Positions 26,945-39,300 of a DNA stretch of 64,000 bases are shown here, in pieces (the stretch's first letter is position 1; the number at the start of each line of letters is the position of its first letter). The position numbers and the translations under genes are program-made. The stretch covers positions 1,058,698 through 1,122,697 of the forward strand of contig VYZB01000135.1 of assembly GCA_013397455.1 (NCBI GenBank), given 5' to 3'. The DNA is from Crotophaga sulcirostris (Eukaryota; Chordata; Aves; Cuculiformes; Crotophagidae). Below the pieces are notes generated by a model. It made no database searches and was not told the DNA's origin. It worked only from the letters and a program-made list of their open reading frames with translations.

Positions 26945-29900
26945 TTCCCCTTCTGTGTATATAATTCTTTCTGTAACAGATTTAATAGGTCTTTTCTGAC
27001 ATTTTCCTTTATTCTATAACAGCATAGGCTATTCGGTTTAAATATGTGGTCCTAAGGGTATGCAGAGCTGAGAGAACATAGCAAATAAAGTTAGTAATTT
27101 TATTCAATTTGAGTATTTGTCAATTTTTTCTCTCTCACTTCCTGTCTTGTGTGGAACATTTTCTTACATTTGAATGTCAAAGGACTGCACTTGCTGACTC
27201 AGGCAAAATGAGAGATGTATATTCAGACCTTTTTGGCCCCTCTTAAAGCTATTTTCTACTGTTTTGAGAGTGGAAGTGCTAGGGGCAGGAGAGCTGATCA
27301 TGTCCTCAGCCACAGACAAGAATCTGTACATTAAAGTACCTTTTTCTCACCCTCTTAGGTATGTAAACTTTTCCAATCTCAGAATAGAGTCAAAGGGTAT
27401 AACTTTTGCAAAATCAGAGCTGTGTAAAGCTTTCCTAACAAGAGAAGAATTTGGTTAGCCTTGCAGAATATTAGAGACAGAGATGTGTTTTCTGAGACCT
27501 ACTTGGAGTGAGTATTAGCTCTGTATCATCTTCTGCTCATCTAACAAAAGAACTATTATCCATGACATTCTTGATGATAGCACAAATTCTTAATTTCATT
27601 ATATCACCTGTGATATCACTTGTTAGATTGCCTTTGAAAATCATGTGTGAGTGTAATACTACTTCATAAATATTTAGAAAGTTAAAATGAAAATTTAATT
27701 CTCAGGATTATTCCTTCTCCATTTCCCTTATGTTTTTGTAATTTAAACATTTCTATAGAAATATAGGAAACAAAAGCATTCGTAATGTTATATGTATTCT
27801 GTTCTTGCTTCTCCCCATGATAATGCAGACTTATGTTCAGAACTTCCCATCTTAGTCAAGTAGAGATTTCAGACCTATTTCAACATTCATCTTGCCAACA
27901 ACTAGTCATTATTTTATTGTGCTAGGTAGTGTACCAACAGAAAAAAATGATAATCACTGCTTTAAAGCTTTTACATCTTCCTTCCTTCTGGTACTTGTCT
28001 AAATTTTGTGATTGATATGATGCTTATGGCAAATTCACACCGTATTCAATCATGATTTTAACTGAATCTTCCTCTTTTGTGTACAGGAGAAGAAACTAAT
28101 TAGGTTTCTCTGACCAGCTTACTCTGTCCTGTGTGGAAGTAGATGGTATGGGTATAGTGACAATAGCAATTAATTAAGAAATATAAGTCTAGCACCATTG
28201 CAACCAAGTCTGTTGTCAGCTGCTGCCCTGTATAAGGGCAGATGTACTTGGCTTTGTATTCCAGAGTCTTGGTTCCCATATCTTGCAAGCTTACTGCTCA
28301 ACCCTACTTTCCTTCTGATGAAAACCCTGAGCATGCAAGTGAAGAGGGAACTTCAGAGCACATCAGCAGTGTTCCTCAAACTTGGATGATCAGGAAACTA
28401 GGGCTGTTCCTCAATATGGATAGGGTGTATGAGACAGACCAACTACATCTAGGACTGTTGCCTATGCTTTTCAGTCTCAGCACTGCTGCTTTTTTGGCAT
28501 CTAAGGCTCTGGAGGATAACTGTTTTGCAGAGTATCATCAGGCCTGCTTTGTCCCAGAGTTAAGGCTTTCAGTGCCAGGAGAAGGAAACACTTCTTTCCT
28601 GAACCATAGAAAGGGAATAATCTGTTTTTCTTAGTAGGTCTGGAATGACGGTTTATTCTTGTGTGAGCATGCTGTGTTCTCATGTACATATGTACACACC
28701 TTTGGACAATATCCATAAATAAACCATTACTGGTCATGGACCTTGATTGTGTAGCTGGTTCATCAATACACGATCTCTGGAAGAACGTTCATAATCTCTC
28801 CTAGTAACTTAAAGCTACTCTTAAGAAGACATGCATGTATACGCATACATCTCTTTCTGACAGGGATCTACTTCATTTTTCCCTTGCTTGCGTATGTGGA
28901 ATTTCTCCCCAAAATTATTTTGTCCTGGTGCCGAGGAGTCCACAACAATCAATGACTCAGTGGCATGTTTAAGATCTGCATGAAACAAGTCTTTATGCTG
29001 CTGGAAAGGAGAAAGTCACAGTTTTGGGGACACATGGCACTTGTTACTGGTACTCTCTAGAGAAACAGTTTTAAAATCATGAGTTTTGCACATTAAAAAA
29101 ACCTGTACTTGGATATAGTTAGTGATTTTTTAATATGTTATTTCTATTTTTCCTTTCATCTCTGAGGGTTTTGGAGGCAGACATACCATATTGCAGGGAA
29201 ACGGAGAGAAAAAAATAACACCACTCATGATTTTTTCATTGTCTATGCAGAAGATATAATGATGTCGTGTGTGGTGTTAACCGTTTTATCAACATTCATT
29301 TCTGACAATCTGTATTGCTCTTGGCTTTGCAGTTTAGGAGTCTTGTGGTTAGCAGGATAATAGAGATAAAGCTGCTCTACCACAGCATTTCCATTCTGTG
29401 TAACTTCTGCAGTATGCTTACAGTGTGTGGATAGAATGTACTGTATAAATTACATCCCTTCCATCTTTAAGCACAAAGAGCAATGCAAAAGATTTATTTA
29501 TAAACTGGATTATAAATATGCACAACATTTTTCACAAAGGCAGCTTTTCTACCCACTTAAGTGGAAGTAAAGGGATAAAAATTAATAATTGAAATATGGA
29601 TGACAATCCAATGCAGATGGTGATTGTTTTCCTAAATGCCTTAACTAAGAAGTCAATTGTACGTGGAGTTTTATACTAACAAGGCAGTAATGAGAAAGCT
29701 TTTCTTGTAAGTGTCTGTGTCTTGTATCAGCTTTTCTTCCTCGCTACACAACAGAGGATTTTGGCCCATGGAACGCTTTTTAGAAATGTACTGCAAGCTA
29801 TCCCAAAATTTAATGGTCAGAAAACCACTCTGAAGTCTCTACCTTGAGATGACAATCATTCAGCACAAGGGCTGCACAAAGGTGGTCTCTATGAAGGGAA

Positions 29901-32900
29901 CTGCCAATAGATAAGTAACAATTTTGTCATTTTACTGTATTTGGCGAACTCTTCCTGTAGTGAAATAATCCTGTATTAAATTCTGTATTTAACTAGGAAG
30001 GCCATGAAACTAACTTTTCATTACACATAATGTGAAACAATGTTTTCTCCTGTCCTCAGATATCTGCATTTTAAAATTGAGGAGGAAAACCCATGAAGTA
30101 AGGTAAAGCGATAATCATGTAGTGACTGCTCCGGTCAAGTATCAGAATACAAATATTGTGATATAAACACTCGAGCACATAGGCTGTCCACAATGAGCTT
30201 TGATACCTTTTTTTTCTGTACAGAAATTATTTTATAAGAGGCAATTTCAGGGAATAAATATGAAGAATTTACCTTTTTTTCTCTTAAGAATACATCTTCT
30301 TTTTTTCAAGACCCCACAAGTATTTGTATTATCTAAATTTTCTTGTGCTTTCTTACTGTTGGCCTGAACAGAAATTCCATGTAAGTACTGAATAACCCAC
30401 CATGTATCAAATATTTTTGGCATTTGATAGTGTCTTTTACAAAACATTATAAATATTAGAAGTGTTCCAGTTGTGATCTTTCTTCTCCAAGTCAAAACAG
30501 ATTTCCGTAAGATCCAATGACAGTCTGTTAAATACATTAATACATGTTAATTAAATATAGTGAAGGTATTTGTTGTGGCTGCTTATGAAAACTGGAGTAG
30601 AAGTCAGATTAATACAGATCCTTGAAATCTGCTTTATGACTTATTAAAAAAATTTTTTTGATATGACAGTAATAAATACAAAGAAATATGTGGCTAAGAA
30701 GGCTGTTGTTATATTTAATACAGTATTCCCCTTGCATCAGGCAATGCAGAAGATGTCCTTGGAGGATTTTGCAAAACTTGTAAATAATTTGTGCCACTAC
30801 AAAAATAAGTTTGTGTAGCATGTAGATGTATGCTCATCTGATAGTGATGCCTATACCCTTGACACTTTAGCTCACCAAGGGGTCAGTTCCTCATTTTTTT
30901 TTCCCATTGTTTTGTTTAGTCCCAATTGATCAGTCCTGAGCTACATTACAGACTTCTGAAGTTTGATGGTATGCTAAAACAAAAAAAAACTAGAGCTAAG
31001 TATTTACAGTATTCAAAATCTGGAACTGGAACAGGATTTGCAAAGCAGATCAACACCCAGACATTCAGTGCTTTTAAAAATTTGACCACTCTGTTTCATG
31101 TGTGTGAGTGCTGGGTGCTTCTGCAAAGCAGGCCTTGACTAAGAAAGATTATCTCCTTCAAAAAATGTGACCCTAAAGGGCTTGGCAATATCTATTCCGC
31201 TTATAGTGTAGCGCTCCAAATTCTTGAGTTGTCTGTTCTTGTGTTGGGAAACGGCCCCTCCTACCCAAGGGAGTGTGGTCTGACAAAAAGAGCATTGAGA
31301 TAATAAAAATAAAGTGCATTCCATGATCCAAAAAAGGACAGATAGAAATATTTGTAGCATAAATTAATGCTGGTTTTTTCTGGAAGAAATTATGCTGTGG
31401 AAGTATGTTCAGTGTTTACCTTGCTTGTGTTGCTTTTTCTCATCTGCTTTGCATCAAAGAAAGAAGTTTATAAGTAGCATGAGATATATATATCTGGAAT
31501 ATAGGGCTATTGTAACGCCTTCAGATTGAACCTGTAATTCATGAATAGAATCATATTTGTCCTTACTGTAATACTGTTATATGAGGTAAAGTTAACCATC
31601 CTTCTTTCAGATCAATACCATGAGCATTCTAACTCAAAGGAGACCGCTATGTAGGAATTAATGTAGAATAGTGTGGCTTTATTATAAGCACTTTTACGTT
31701 CATAGTGAACTGCATTCACTTTTCTTTCTGTAGGCTTTCACTATTAAACTATTGTTATTCAGGTATCTGCTATGCAGTCTAGATAAATGAGGCATATGCA
31801 CACCAGCGTGCATGGACCTGAAATCCATATGCAGTGACTTCATATATATAAACAGAGTCTGGTCCAAAGCCCATTTTGATGTTCCTGAAGCACAACTTTG
31901 AATTGTCTCATATATCCATGTGTTTTTTGTATTTGTGCTAGAAAAGAAAACATGTCAAAAAATAAACGTAGTAGTATGAAATCAACCCACAGAAAGCAGA
32001 ATGGACAGTCAAATAATCAGGCCTTGGAGAGGAGGCAATGCTGTGTTGCTATTCTGTTACATTTTTAAAAAAAAAAAGGCAAAGAAACGATGAATAAGCT
32101 TTCCAGAACGGAATGTTGTTGAAGAAGATATGTTCACACCAATGTAGAACGGTTTTTGAGACTACTGCATTTTTTGACAGTACTGGCGTATTGAACGTGG
32201 AAGATCTCTGATCGTTCCTGTAGTTCCCAGTTTAGCTAATGCCTTTTTTTTTTTTAAATGGTCTTCATGTAGTATACAGAAATACTAATTTAAGAGACAG
32301 GTAGATGAAGTCAGCAGTTAAAACCATACAGAAGATTGTCTACAGCAAGAGACTATGCCATTGTTTTAGTTTCCCAAATAAATTAAATATGTAGGTAGAT
32401 TCATTTTTTGAATAAATAAGGTTACAAATGTTTACCAGTCTGCATGTAAAACAATCAAGACGATCACTTGGAGCATGAGCATATTATTGTGCTACCTTTT
32501 CTCAGTGATGGCAATAACTAAAGAAAATCATTCTTGAAATAAGCAAGGGTGTAACTCCATGTATTTACTCTGGGATTCAGTTTGAGACAGTATGTGAATT
32601 CTTTTTCTTTTCTCCCGATCCAGTTGTTTCTAGTGTGGTCTACCACAATCTCAGAGAAAGTAACTTAATTTTATTTTACAATTCTATCATGTGTGAGTGA
32701 ACAGCCTAAAAATGAAAATGCTTCTCTTCAGTGTGAGATTAATTTACAGTATTTTGTTAATGGCCATCTCTGTCAGGGAAATGAGGCATATCAAATGCAT
32801 GCTCCCTCCCCCTTCTCCCATCATGACATCTACAGTACACTGTGACAAACTGTAAGCTCACAATGTTGTGGAACAACCTAGGTGATTTACCGCAGCCTAA

Positions 32901-34267
32901 AGCAGGCGTGGGAAATGCCTTCCACTTCACAGGCATGCAACAAACTGCCTCAGTGCAGAACAATTGATGTAATTGTATTGCTTGGCTGTTCAAGACAGCG
33001 TTTGGAGACTTCCTAATGATCCATTCCAAATGTTTTGGCCAGGCAACCCTTTTGTACAACTAGGTATATAACACTGTGTTGCTTCCCATTTTGTGATACT
33101 GCAGATAATATTCTTGTTCTGCCTGTTTTGACTGGATTTCTAAAAAATAAGAGAGCTGTCTTTTGCCTCAATCATGAACTTACTTAAGGGAATATTAGAG
33201 AAACTATCCAAGCACAAGAAAGCATCTTAAATTAACAGAATGAATAATCAGAAAGACTTGTCTCCCTAGTCACACATATGTGAGTCTCATGCTAATTGTG
33301 CAAATCTCTTAACATTTACCCATAAGTTCCTAAAGCTCTGATCTATAATTCATGACAACAACCTGATTTACAGCAAAGACCAGAAATTAAGAGGATGGAT
33401 CCTACTTTCATCAGTGGGAACAGCAGAACTTGAACTGACTTCACTGTAGTAGGACAACATGCTATTCCTCAAGATCCATCAATATTTTCAGTATAAACTG
33501 TTTTTCATCTCTTTTCTTCCGACATAATGTGATTCACGTGGTGAACTGTAGCAGTGGTGGCACCAGTGTACTATTAAAAGTTAAACACGTTTTGGTAAGC
33601 CATTGTAATAGTTCTGGGGCCTGCATGGATCCTAGGCCTAGCACTCACAAGTCTACACTGCGTTACCATTCCCCAAATTGACCTTTGGGTTGACTAATTA
33701 AGGATGCTTAGGTTATATTTGGAGCGGAAGAAAGTATAGTCAAGAGGAAGATCCTTTAGATCTTTTGTGATTTGATTGAACTGGCATAGAATTTCTGTGC
33801 TGCTGCCTGTGCTACTGTGTTGAAAATGAGCTGTAAAATGTTTGGGGGGAGTTGTAGCTCCATTTTTATGAAGAATTATATTATCCCCTTTGCCTTACAA
33901 GATAAGGACAAACAGCCTAAGAGGAACCCTGGGTATAATTCTTTGAAGAATAAATATATTAGAAAAATATTAGCAAATGTAACTTTGAAAAGCATTTCCC
34001 GGATGTTAATATACTCAAACTAAAAAAACAATTTAATTTTTCTTCAAAGAAAATACCGACTATGGCACTGCAAAACACATTGCATCAAATGCAAAAAAAA
34101 AAAAAGTCCAAATCAGACTTTTAACTAAAACATGTTAGAACTATCAAAGGTTTAAATTTTGATGATATTATCAGAACTGTTAAAATTAATTTTTTGTCCC
34201 TTAAGTTTTATTGTTTAAATTTATGGGAAATTATTGTTTTTACGTCAGATGCACCTGACTTAAAAGC

Positions 34268-34666
34268 AGGCTGAGAGATTTGAGATGTTTAGCCTAGAGA
34301 AGAGAATGTTCTGTGGAGACCTTATAGCAGCTTTCCAGTACTTAAAAAGGGGCCTGCAGGAAAGCTGGGGAGGGGCTCTTTATCAGGGAGTGCAGTGATG
34401 GGACAAGGGGGGAAAGGTTTTAAGCTGAAAGAAGGTAGAGTTAAATTAGATATTAGGAAGAAATTTTTTACTGTGAGAGTGGTGAGGCATGGGCACAGGT
34501 TGCCCAGAGAAGTTGTGGATGCCCCATCCCTGGAGGTGTTCAAGGTCAGGTTGGATGAGGCTTTGAGCAACCTGATGTGGTGGAAGGTGTCCCTGGTTAA
34601 GGCAGGGGTGTTAGAACTGGATGATCTTTAAGGTCCCTTCCAACCCAAACAGCTATGGTTCGATGA
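34268..34666 (+). mobile_element. CR1 LINE, ORF2 end and 3' tail (sense)
   Basis: About 400 bp cover the C-terminal end of CR1 ORF2 and the whole 3' untranslated tail. In the forward frame starting near 34395, residues of the conserved CR1 C-terminus can be read: [23 protein letters not shown] and LPREVVDAPSLEVFK. The tail follows, with the AACTGGATGATCTTTAAGGTCCCTTCCAACCC block. It ends in a slightly degraded CR1 terminus (GCTATGGTTCGATGA). The 5' end is truncated, so the copy cannot transpose. The open frame to 34631 is a CR1 remnant that reads on into the tail. Confidence 0.97.
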
Positions 34667-35867
34667 ACATCTATTTTTTGTATCTAGAACTATGTTTTTA
34701 TATCTATTAACATGAGTGACTTGATCTGACAGAACTTCACTGACTGTTTGCTACAGAATGCCTGCACATCCCAAATCTTGTAGCAAAAGCCTTCCCTGAC
34801 ACTCATCCTGAAAGAATGCCTTCTCTCACTATCCTTTTAAAATTAATCAGTCACTTTTATCTGTTGTTTGTTTATAATATGCTGAGAAACACAGTGTCAA
34901 AGTTGTCCCTTCTATGCAAAAGATTTGTATCTTTTCATGTAAATCTTGAGAAACATTTACCAGACATAGACCATTTCTTTATGGGGAGGTGACCGCTCTC
35001 CAGTTATTCATGCAAATAGCCCACATTTTTTAGATTGGGGAATGAAACCAAACCATGTTATTGCTAACAACCCAATCAAAATAATTGTCTCCAAATTCTG
35101 GGTACTGATTTCTGGGGCTGAGGTTTGACAAAATCCTCTCTATGGTCTTGATTTGTTTATTTTGTTCTTTACACCTTGTCTCAGCAAGGCCATCTGCACA
35201 GATTTAGATGCAGAATTCAGATCTTCTCTGTTGTAAGCAGAAATATTAAAATATTACTTCCTGATTTCAGAGATGCGTTATTTGAAATTTTTATCCTGGA
35301 GCAAAATATTGTGTTCAGAGCAAGATTTCTTGTTTCTGTCCTAATGTGGGGTAATGTTCCTCCATTCAAGGTAAACTGAAACTGAACACTGCATGGGCAA
35401 ATATATCAGCTCACAGCAACATAAGAATAGGGATGTTTTCTCGTATTTATCTAATCAGATGTACTTAAATTGTCTAGCAGGGATAACTGTCTTTGTAAAG
35501 AAAGGATACTTCCATACCCACAGCCCGGAAAATTCTAAAAGGAGATATCAGTGCATACCTGCCATGTGTCATGTACTACCTTAATGGTGTAAGGAAGGCA
35601 AGATGTTAAAATACAGAGATAAGGAGGTAGGTAGTTTAAAAGCAAGTTCGTGCATATTCTGTCCTCATTCTGATTATACTAAAGTACAAAACTCTAGTGA
35701 TCAGAAATGACATAATAAGGACTAAGTTGTGCCTGGTTATTTTATGGAAAATGTAGAGAAGCTTATTGCCATTTCTGTGAAATCTGCCTTGGCAGTAGAG
35801 ATCCCACAGCATTTCTCCACCTTACTGATATGGATTGCAATTGCCTAAAAGAGGTTAAAGACTATTG
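34667..35867. other. AT-rich DNA between two CR1 copies
   Basis: I see no gene or repeat in these 1.2 kb. The flanking CR1 copies face opposite ways and belong to similar subfamilies, so the interval sits between an inverted pair. Confidence 0.7.
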
Positions 35868-36370
35868 AGCCATAGGATGGTTTGGATTGGAAGGGACCTT
35901 TAAAGATTAGCTAGTCCAACCCACCTGCCATGGGCAGGATGATTTTCCACTAGACCAGGTTGCTCAAAGCCCCATCCAGCCTGGCCTTGGACACTTCCAG
36001 GGATGGGACAACTTCTCTGGGCAACCTGTTCTACTGTCTGACTACCCTCATCATAAAAAATTTCTTCCTTTTGTCCCATCTAAACCTACCTTCTTTTGGT
36101 TTAAAACTGTCGTCCCTTGTCCTGTCACTGCAGACCCTTGTAAAACATCTCTGTCTTTCTTATAAACCCCCTTTACATGCGACAGACCGCCATAAGGTCT
36201 CCTTGGAGCCTTCTGCTGTCCAGGCTGAACAAGCCCAGCACTCTCGGTCTTCATAGAAGAGGTGTTCTAGTCCTCTGACCACTTTCATGTGCCTCCTCGG
36301 ACTTGCTCGAGCAGATCCATGTCTTTCTTGTACTGCAAACTCCAAACACCTACAGCAAACTCCAGAAAAG
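35868..36370 (-). mobile_element. CR1 LINE, ORF2 end and 3' tail (antisense)
   Basis: The copy begins with a degraded antisense CR1 terminus (CATAGGATGGTTTGGATTGG). It runs through the CTGCCATGGGCAGGATGATT block and the ACCAGGTTGCTCAAAGCCCC block into the antisense of the ORF2 C-terminus. The conserved segments for DIRKKFF-like and LEHLFYE-like residues can be read on the minus strand, but stops and indels break the frame. Similarity fades after about 36370, so the boundary is approximate. This is a dead, 5'-truncated copy. Confidence 0.94.
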
Positions 36371-39300
36371 GACATTTTCCTCCAGAGAAGTACAGGCACA
36401 TCAAGGCTGACAGCCCTTGAAGTTATTTAGCTGTGCGTGTGCTCCTCTTGCTTCAGAAAATTTGAAGCTCTCCCACTTGGCAGTACAGTTTTAGGTCAGT
36501 GCCACCAGATCGGTACTTTGAGCCTCTGACAAACAGGAATTTAACTGATGTACATGGGAGCATCATTTCATCTCTGTGTGTAACAACTGGGCCAGCTGGA
36601 TCCATTTTGGGTGGTATGGCTGCCTCTGTACTGAGACACCACTATGGGCTGGGGTCAGTGTCAATGATCAGCCTTGGAAAATGGAAGCAGCAGCATCCCC
36701 ATTTTACATCTTGGGAATAGTCTTCTCTGTTTTCAAGGGTCATACGCTTGATCTGAAGCAAGGCCGGGAACTGAATTAAAGTCTTAGGGCCTGTTCAACT
36801 GTCTTTAACCAAGAAATAGTAGCATTGTTGTAGCTGTGAAGCCAGGAAAAGAGCTTATGTGTCAAAATGGTCGTGGTTTTGGTTTTTACCCATTCACTCT
36901 TTTGCCGACAACAAACTTCTTCATTCTCCAGAAATTATCTTTTTCAAGCCTCTGTTCTTCAGCATTTCCAATATGAAGTGCTTTTCAGGAAAGCAGCAAC
37001 CAATGCTGGTCTAACAATTCTGTGCTCTGTTTCAGCCTCGGAGAGCACTGCACTAGGGACCTGGCTGAAGCAAACCCTCTGCCATTTTCATGTAGCTATG
37101 GGTGTAAAATCTATGCTGCTTTTATGATTAAAAAAGGCAACAGCCTGCTAGAAATAAAAAACACTGGCCAAGAGTTTCAGGACAGTACATCTGAAAGGTA
37201 GGCTTCCCAAGTTCATTCTTAAGCCTACAGATATGTAAGCTCACCTTCTACACCGGTGTCTTTCTGCAAGTGCTTTAGTTTTGCTTTGGTCTCATCTGTG
37301 GCCTTCTTAGCTTGCTGAAGTTTTAATACCATTCAAAGCTTTCTGTTTAATACCTTTTTATTTTATATCTAATCTCTGCTGTTCATGATTTCCCCATCTG
37401 ATATGAAGCAATTTGTTTAAAGAACTCTTGGGCTGAAAAGGCCACTTACTCTGTATTCAAAATTAGATTGACTGAAACACCTACTCAAGTATTCTTCTTG
37501 CAGAATGGCAAATGGGATCACTGGAAAAAAAATCTGTTGTTTCCAGAGGTGCTATGAATTTTTTTCCCTCTCTTGAACTTCATGTAATACATGATGTGTG
37601 TGAAATATCATGTAAGTTACAATTCTCTAGCTGCGTGTTGTTAGCATCCACTGTGGGTGCACAAGCCTATCTTATCACCATACGTGAAAGCCTAAATGAA
37701 TGTGTCGTATCTTTATTTGCCAGCAGTAAGAATGTGCTTTTAGAAAAGAACAGAGATTTGTGTTGTTGACAACTACCAAATTAGCAGTTTTAATTGTAAT
37801 TAGCTGGCTGATGGAACTGTTGAATGTAGCAGACCTTTTGGAAAATATATTGTGTGCTACAGTTTATAGTCAAATATAATATGAATAAATAGCTGGACGA
37901 TAAGCGAGCTTAAAGGCAGGAGGTTGTATGTTATATTAACTGTGCAGTACCCTGAACCAAGGAAGACGAAGGCAGGATTTTCTGTATCTGATTTGATTGT
38001 TTTGGGTAGGCAAGGTCTGTGTATTTACCATAGGTGTTTAAGAAATGTGTGAGATGACATACAGCCCTGTGTACCAAGGCAATATCATAGCTAGAGACCA
38101 GAGTTGCGAGTTCAGCTTTCAGTTATGTACATGTTTTGCGTGCTATAATATTTTCAGTTTAACAATATAAGAGGGGAGTTTTAGAGAAGTTATGTGCTTT
38201 TAAAACTCATGACCCTTTAAGTTCTTGAACTTTAGCAGGAAATTTTTCTTTAAAAGCCCGCTGTTGTTTTTTCCATGACATTTACCTCTTTGCATTTTAA
38301 TGAACACTTTAAAAGTAAACTTCTTTTAATCCATAAAATAAATTTTCTGAATTACATTAGATCTAAGAGACCTTTTACACACCTTTATGATTCTGCATAA
38401 CTATCTGTTAGTTGTTTCAAAGCTAGAATATTGGTAATTTGGCTTCATTCTTCATCCTTGGTTTCATCACATAGCAGAATATTGCCAACTTTCTGCAACA
38501 CTAACACCTTTAGCAAACGTTGGCCTAGAAAACCAAAGGAAGCTAGTCAGTGTCTTTCCTATTCTTATACTTGCCTTTCTACATGTTTTAGCCACGCAAT
38601 GACTATAAATAATGCAAATCCAGACATATTTGAATCAATACTAATGTCACTGAAGCAGTATTTAAAAACAAAATAAAACTAGAATATATAAAATTTATGC
38701 AGCAGTGCAATGAAGAGGTGAGCGTCGGTGAGTTTTAATGAAATACCAGCTTTTGTTTATCTATTTATAATTTCAACATAGTGGAATTTATTTTTGGGAT
38801 GCTTTGTTCCTTTATAACAGAAGACTAAGGTTAGACAACTTAGACTGTAGATTTTAAATGTCTTGTCTCTTGAGGTCATCAAGGACCATCTTTAATAACT
38901 GTAGAGGTAGAGAATGCCTTCTGTCAGCTCAGAAAATAACTCCTAGCGCCTTGCCTTGTCTTGCTGGCTATACGGGCAGCCCAAAAAGCAAGTCACACTT
39001 ACCTAAAATAGGCAGCTGCAACTTGTGGGATGAGTTTTAGCCTAAATATCCTGTAGATTGCTACAAGCCCAAATCTTCCAAATGTCCAAGAGAGCTGAGG
39101 GATACATATCTCCTTTGTTGAAGAACACAGTATAATGACAGATTTTTAGTTCATCACTGGGAATTCGTCACAGACATGTTACTTTTGCATCTGTCACCAC
39201 ATATAAATCAGTTATTCTGAAGTGATTCTACATGTGCATAAACTCCATTTTAAACTTCCTAGTGTATGCTTACATAGCAGTTTGGTCCAGAAGGGACTTG

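Larger units (their letters stand above)
21134..34267. other. Long repeat-poor AT-rich stretch, no gene recognised
   Basis: Thirteen kilobases contain no repeat family or gene that I can identify. A TAA microsatellite (26418-26440) and a GT run (26929-26944) are listed separately. The largest open frame is 130 codons on the plus strand (28242-28634), which is chance level. The block at 32757-33059 is a little more GC-rich and complex than its surroundings and could be a conserved non-coding element, but that cannot be judged without an alignment. A poly-A run lies near 34093-34105. Confidence 0.65.

Noticed and set aside
28242..28634. 130-codon plus-strand open frame
   Set aside because: One to two frames of this length are expected by chance in the window; no domain or homology is apparent.
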